Shown: positions 63,920 to 64,000 of the stretch, one piece after another
Layout: every line of letters starts with the position of its first letter
Position numbering within the stretch: the first letter of the stretch is position 1
NCBI GenBank assembly: GCA_902749685.1
Contig: CACVKW010000871.1
Location: 62,001-126,000 of the forward strand
Length of the DNA: 64,000 bases
Source of the DNA: Olavius sp. associated proteobacterium Delta 1
GTDB taxonomy: Bacteria; Desulfobacterota; Desulfobacteria; Desulfobacterales; JAFDCJ01
Direction of reading: 5' to 3'
The notes under the pieces: generated by a model
What the model saw: the letters and a program-made list of their open reading frames with translations, nothing else
What the model was told of the DNA's origin: nothing
Database searches by the model: none
Made by a program: the position numbers and the translations under genes

Positions 63920-64000
63920 TAGTCATAATACTCCAGCCCCAGGTGTGTAATCAAATCTTCTCCCATCATATGCCGCAATGTATTTTTCAACTTTTTTAGC
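63919..64000 (-). CDS. C-terminal tail of an unidentified protein (partial)
   Basis: On the minus strand a frame enters from the right edge and ends with TAA at 63919-63921. It encodes 26 residues ending LRHMMGEDLITHLGLEYYD. I do not recognise the family. The stop is followed by an inverted repeat. Convergent placement against the methyltransferase gene fits a real gene end, but the evidence is limited. Confidence 0.4.
   Translation of the reverse strand, partial: LKKLKNTLRHMMGEDLITHLGLEYYD

Overview
The window reads as a chromosomal stretch of a Gram-negative, probably anaerobic deltaproteobacterium (Desulfobacterota, most like Desulfobacterales). This is inferred from gene content: an NDP-forming acyl-CoA synthetase, a DUF1638 protein beside B12 genes, an MglA GTPase, PilZ and FHA proteins, the xseA-xseB-ispA-dxs-tlyA order and ParB/SPL-like neighbours. 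No rRNA, tRNA, CRISPR array, complete insertion sequence or phage gene was recognised. About 46 protein genes are supported. They include one cut by the left edge (TSCPD/metallophosphatase), a tail cut by the right edge, a TetR gene with a homopolymer frameshift and a FabH gene that has lost its middle.

Layout. 1-6300 (minus): a corrinoid block with DUF1638, a flavin reductase-like protein, CobO and a BtuFCD-type transporter. 6500-8090: a GMC oxidoreductase with a complete ferredoxin-type cysteine motif. 8150-19340 (plus): RecC, RecB and RecD, with an FHA protein and a FliK-like/FlhB-like pair lodged between recC and recB. 19600-29130: deleted FabH, acyl-CoA synthetase, IspF, UvrB, UvrC and malate dehydrogenase. 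29400-32600: MglA GTPase, PATAN/cNMP protein, PilZ protein and PurC. 32700-36460: ParB-like protein, frameshifted TetR, SPL-like radical SAM and secreted thermonuclease. 36560-44530 (minus): EF-G-like GTPase, TlyA, Dxs, IspA, XseB, XseA and a small unknown. 44840-51040: a BI-1 membrane protein, then GlmM, a beta-helix protein, a polyprenyl-P-sugar synthase-like GT2 and a GT-C membrane glycosyltransferase. 51320-57760 (plus): a TetR-controlled LolA-like/two FtsX permeases/LolD-like ATPase/outer-membrane barrel set, which looks like a dedicated envelope export route. 57900-63770 (plus): an AT-rich glycan group with a NanM-type methyltransferase, B12-radical SAM, GT-C, GT2 and a methyltransferase.

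The strongest structural signal outside genes is a set of intergenic short-word arrays, mostly with a 7-base period (also 9 and 10). Word families differ from site to site. Several arrays end within 2-3 bases of a start codon (recB, ispA), one runs through a stop codon (acyl-CoA synthetase), and one encodes the start of a signal peptide (thermonuclease). Two related hairpin elements (called A and B here) share one GC-rich core and recur at least nine times. The best candidate for an undescribed protein system is the TetR/LolA-like/ABC/barrel cluster, flanked by two GT2 plus GT-C glycosyltransferase pairs.
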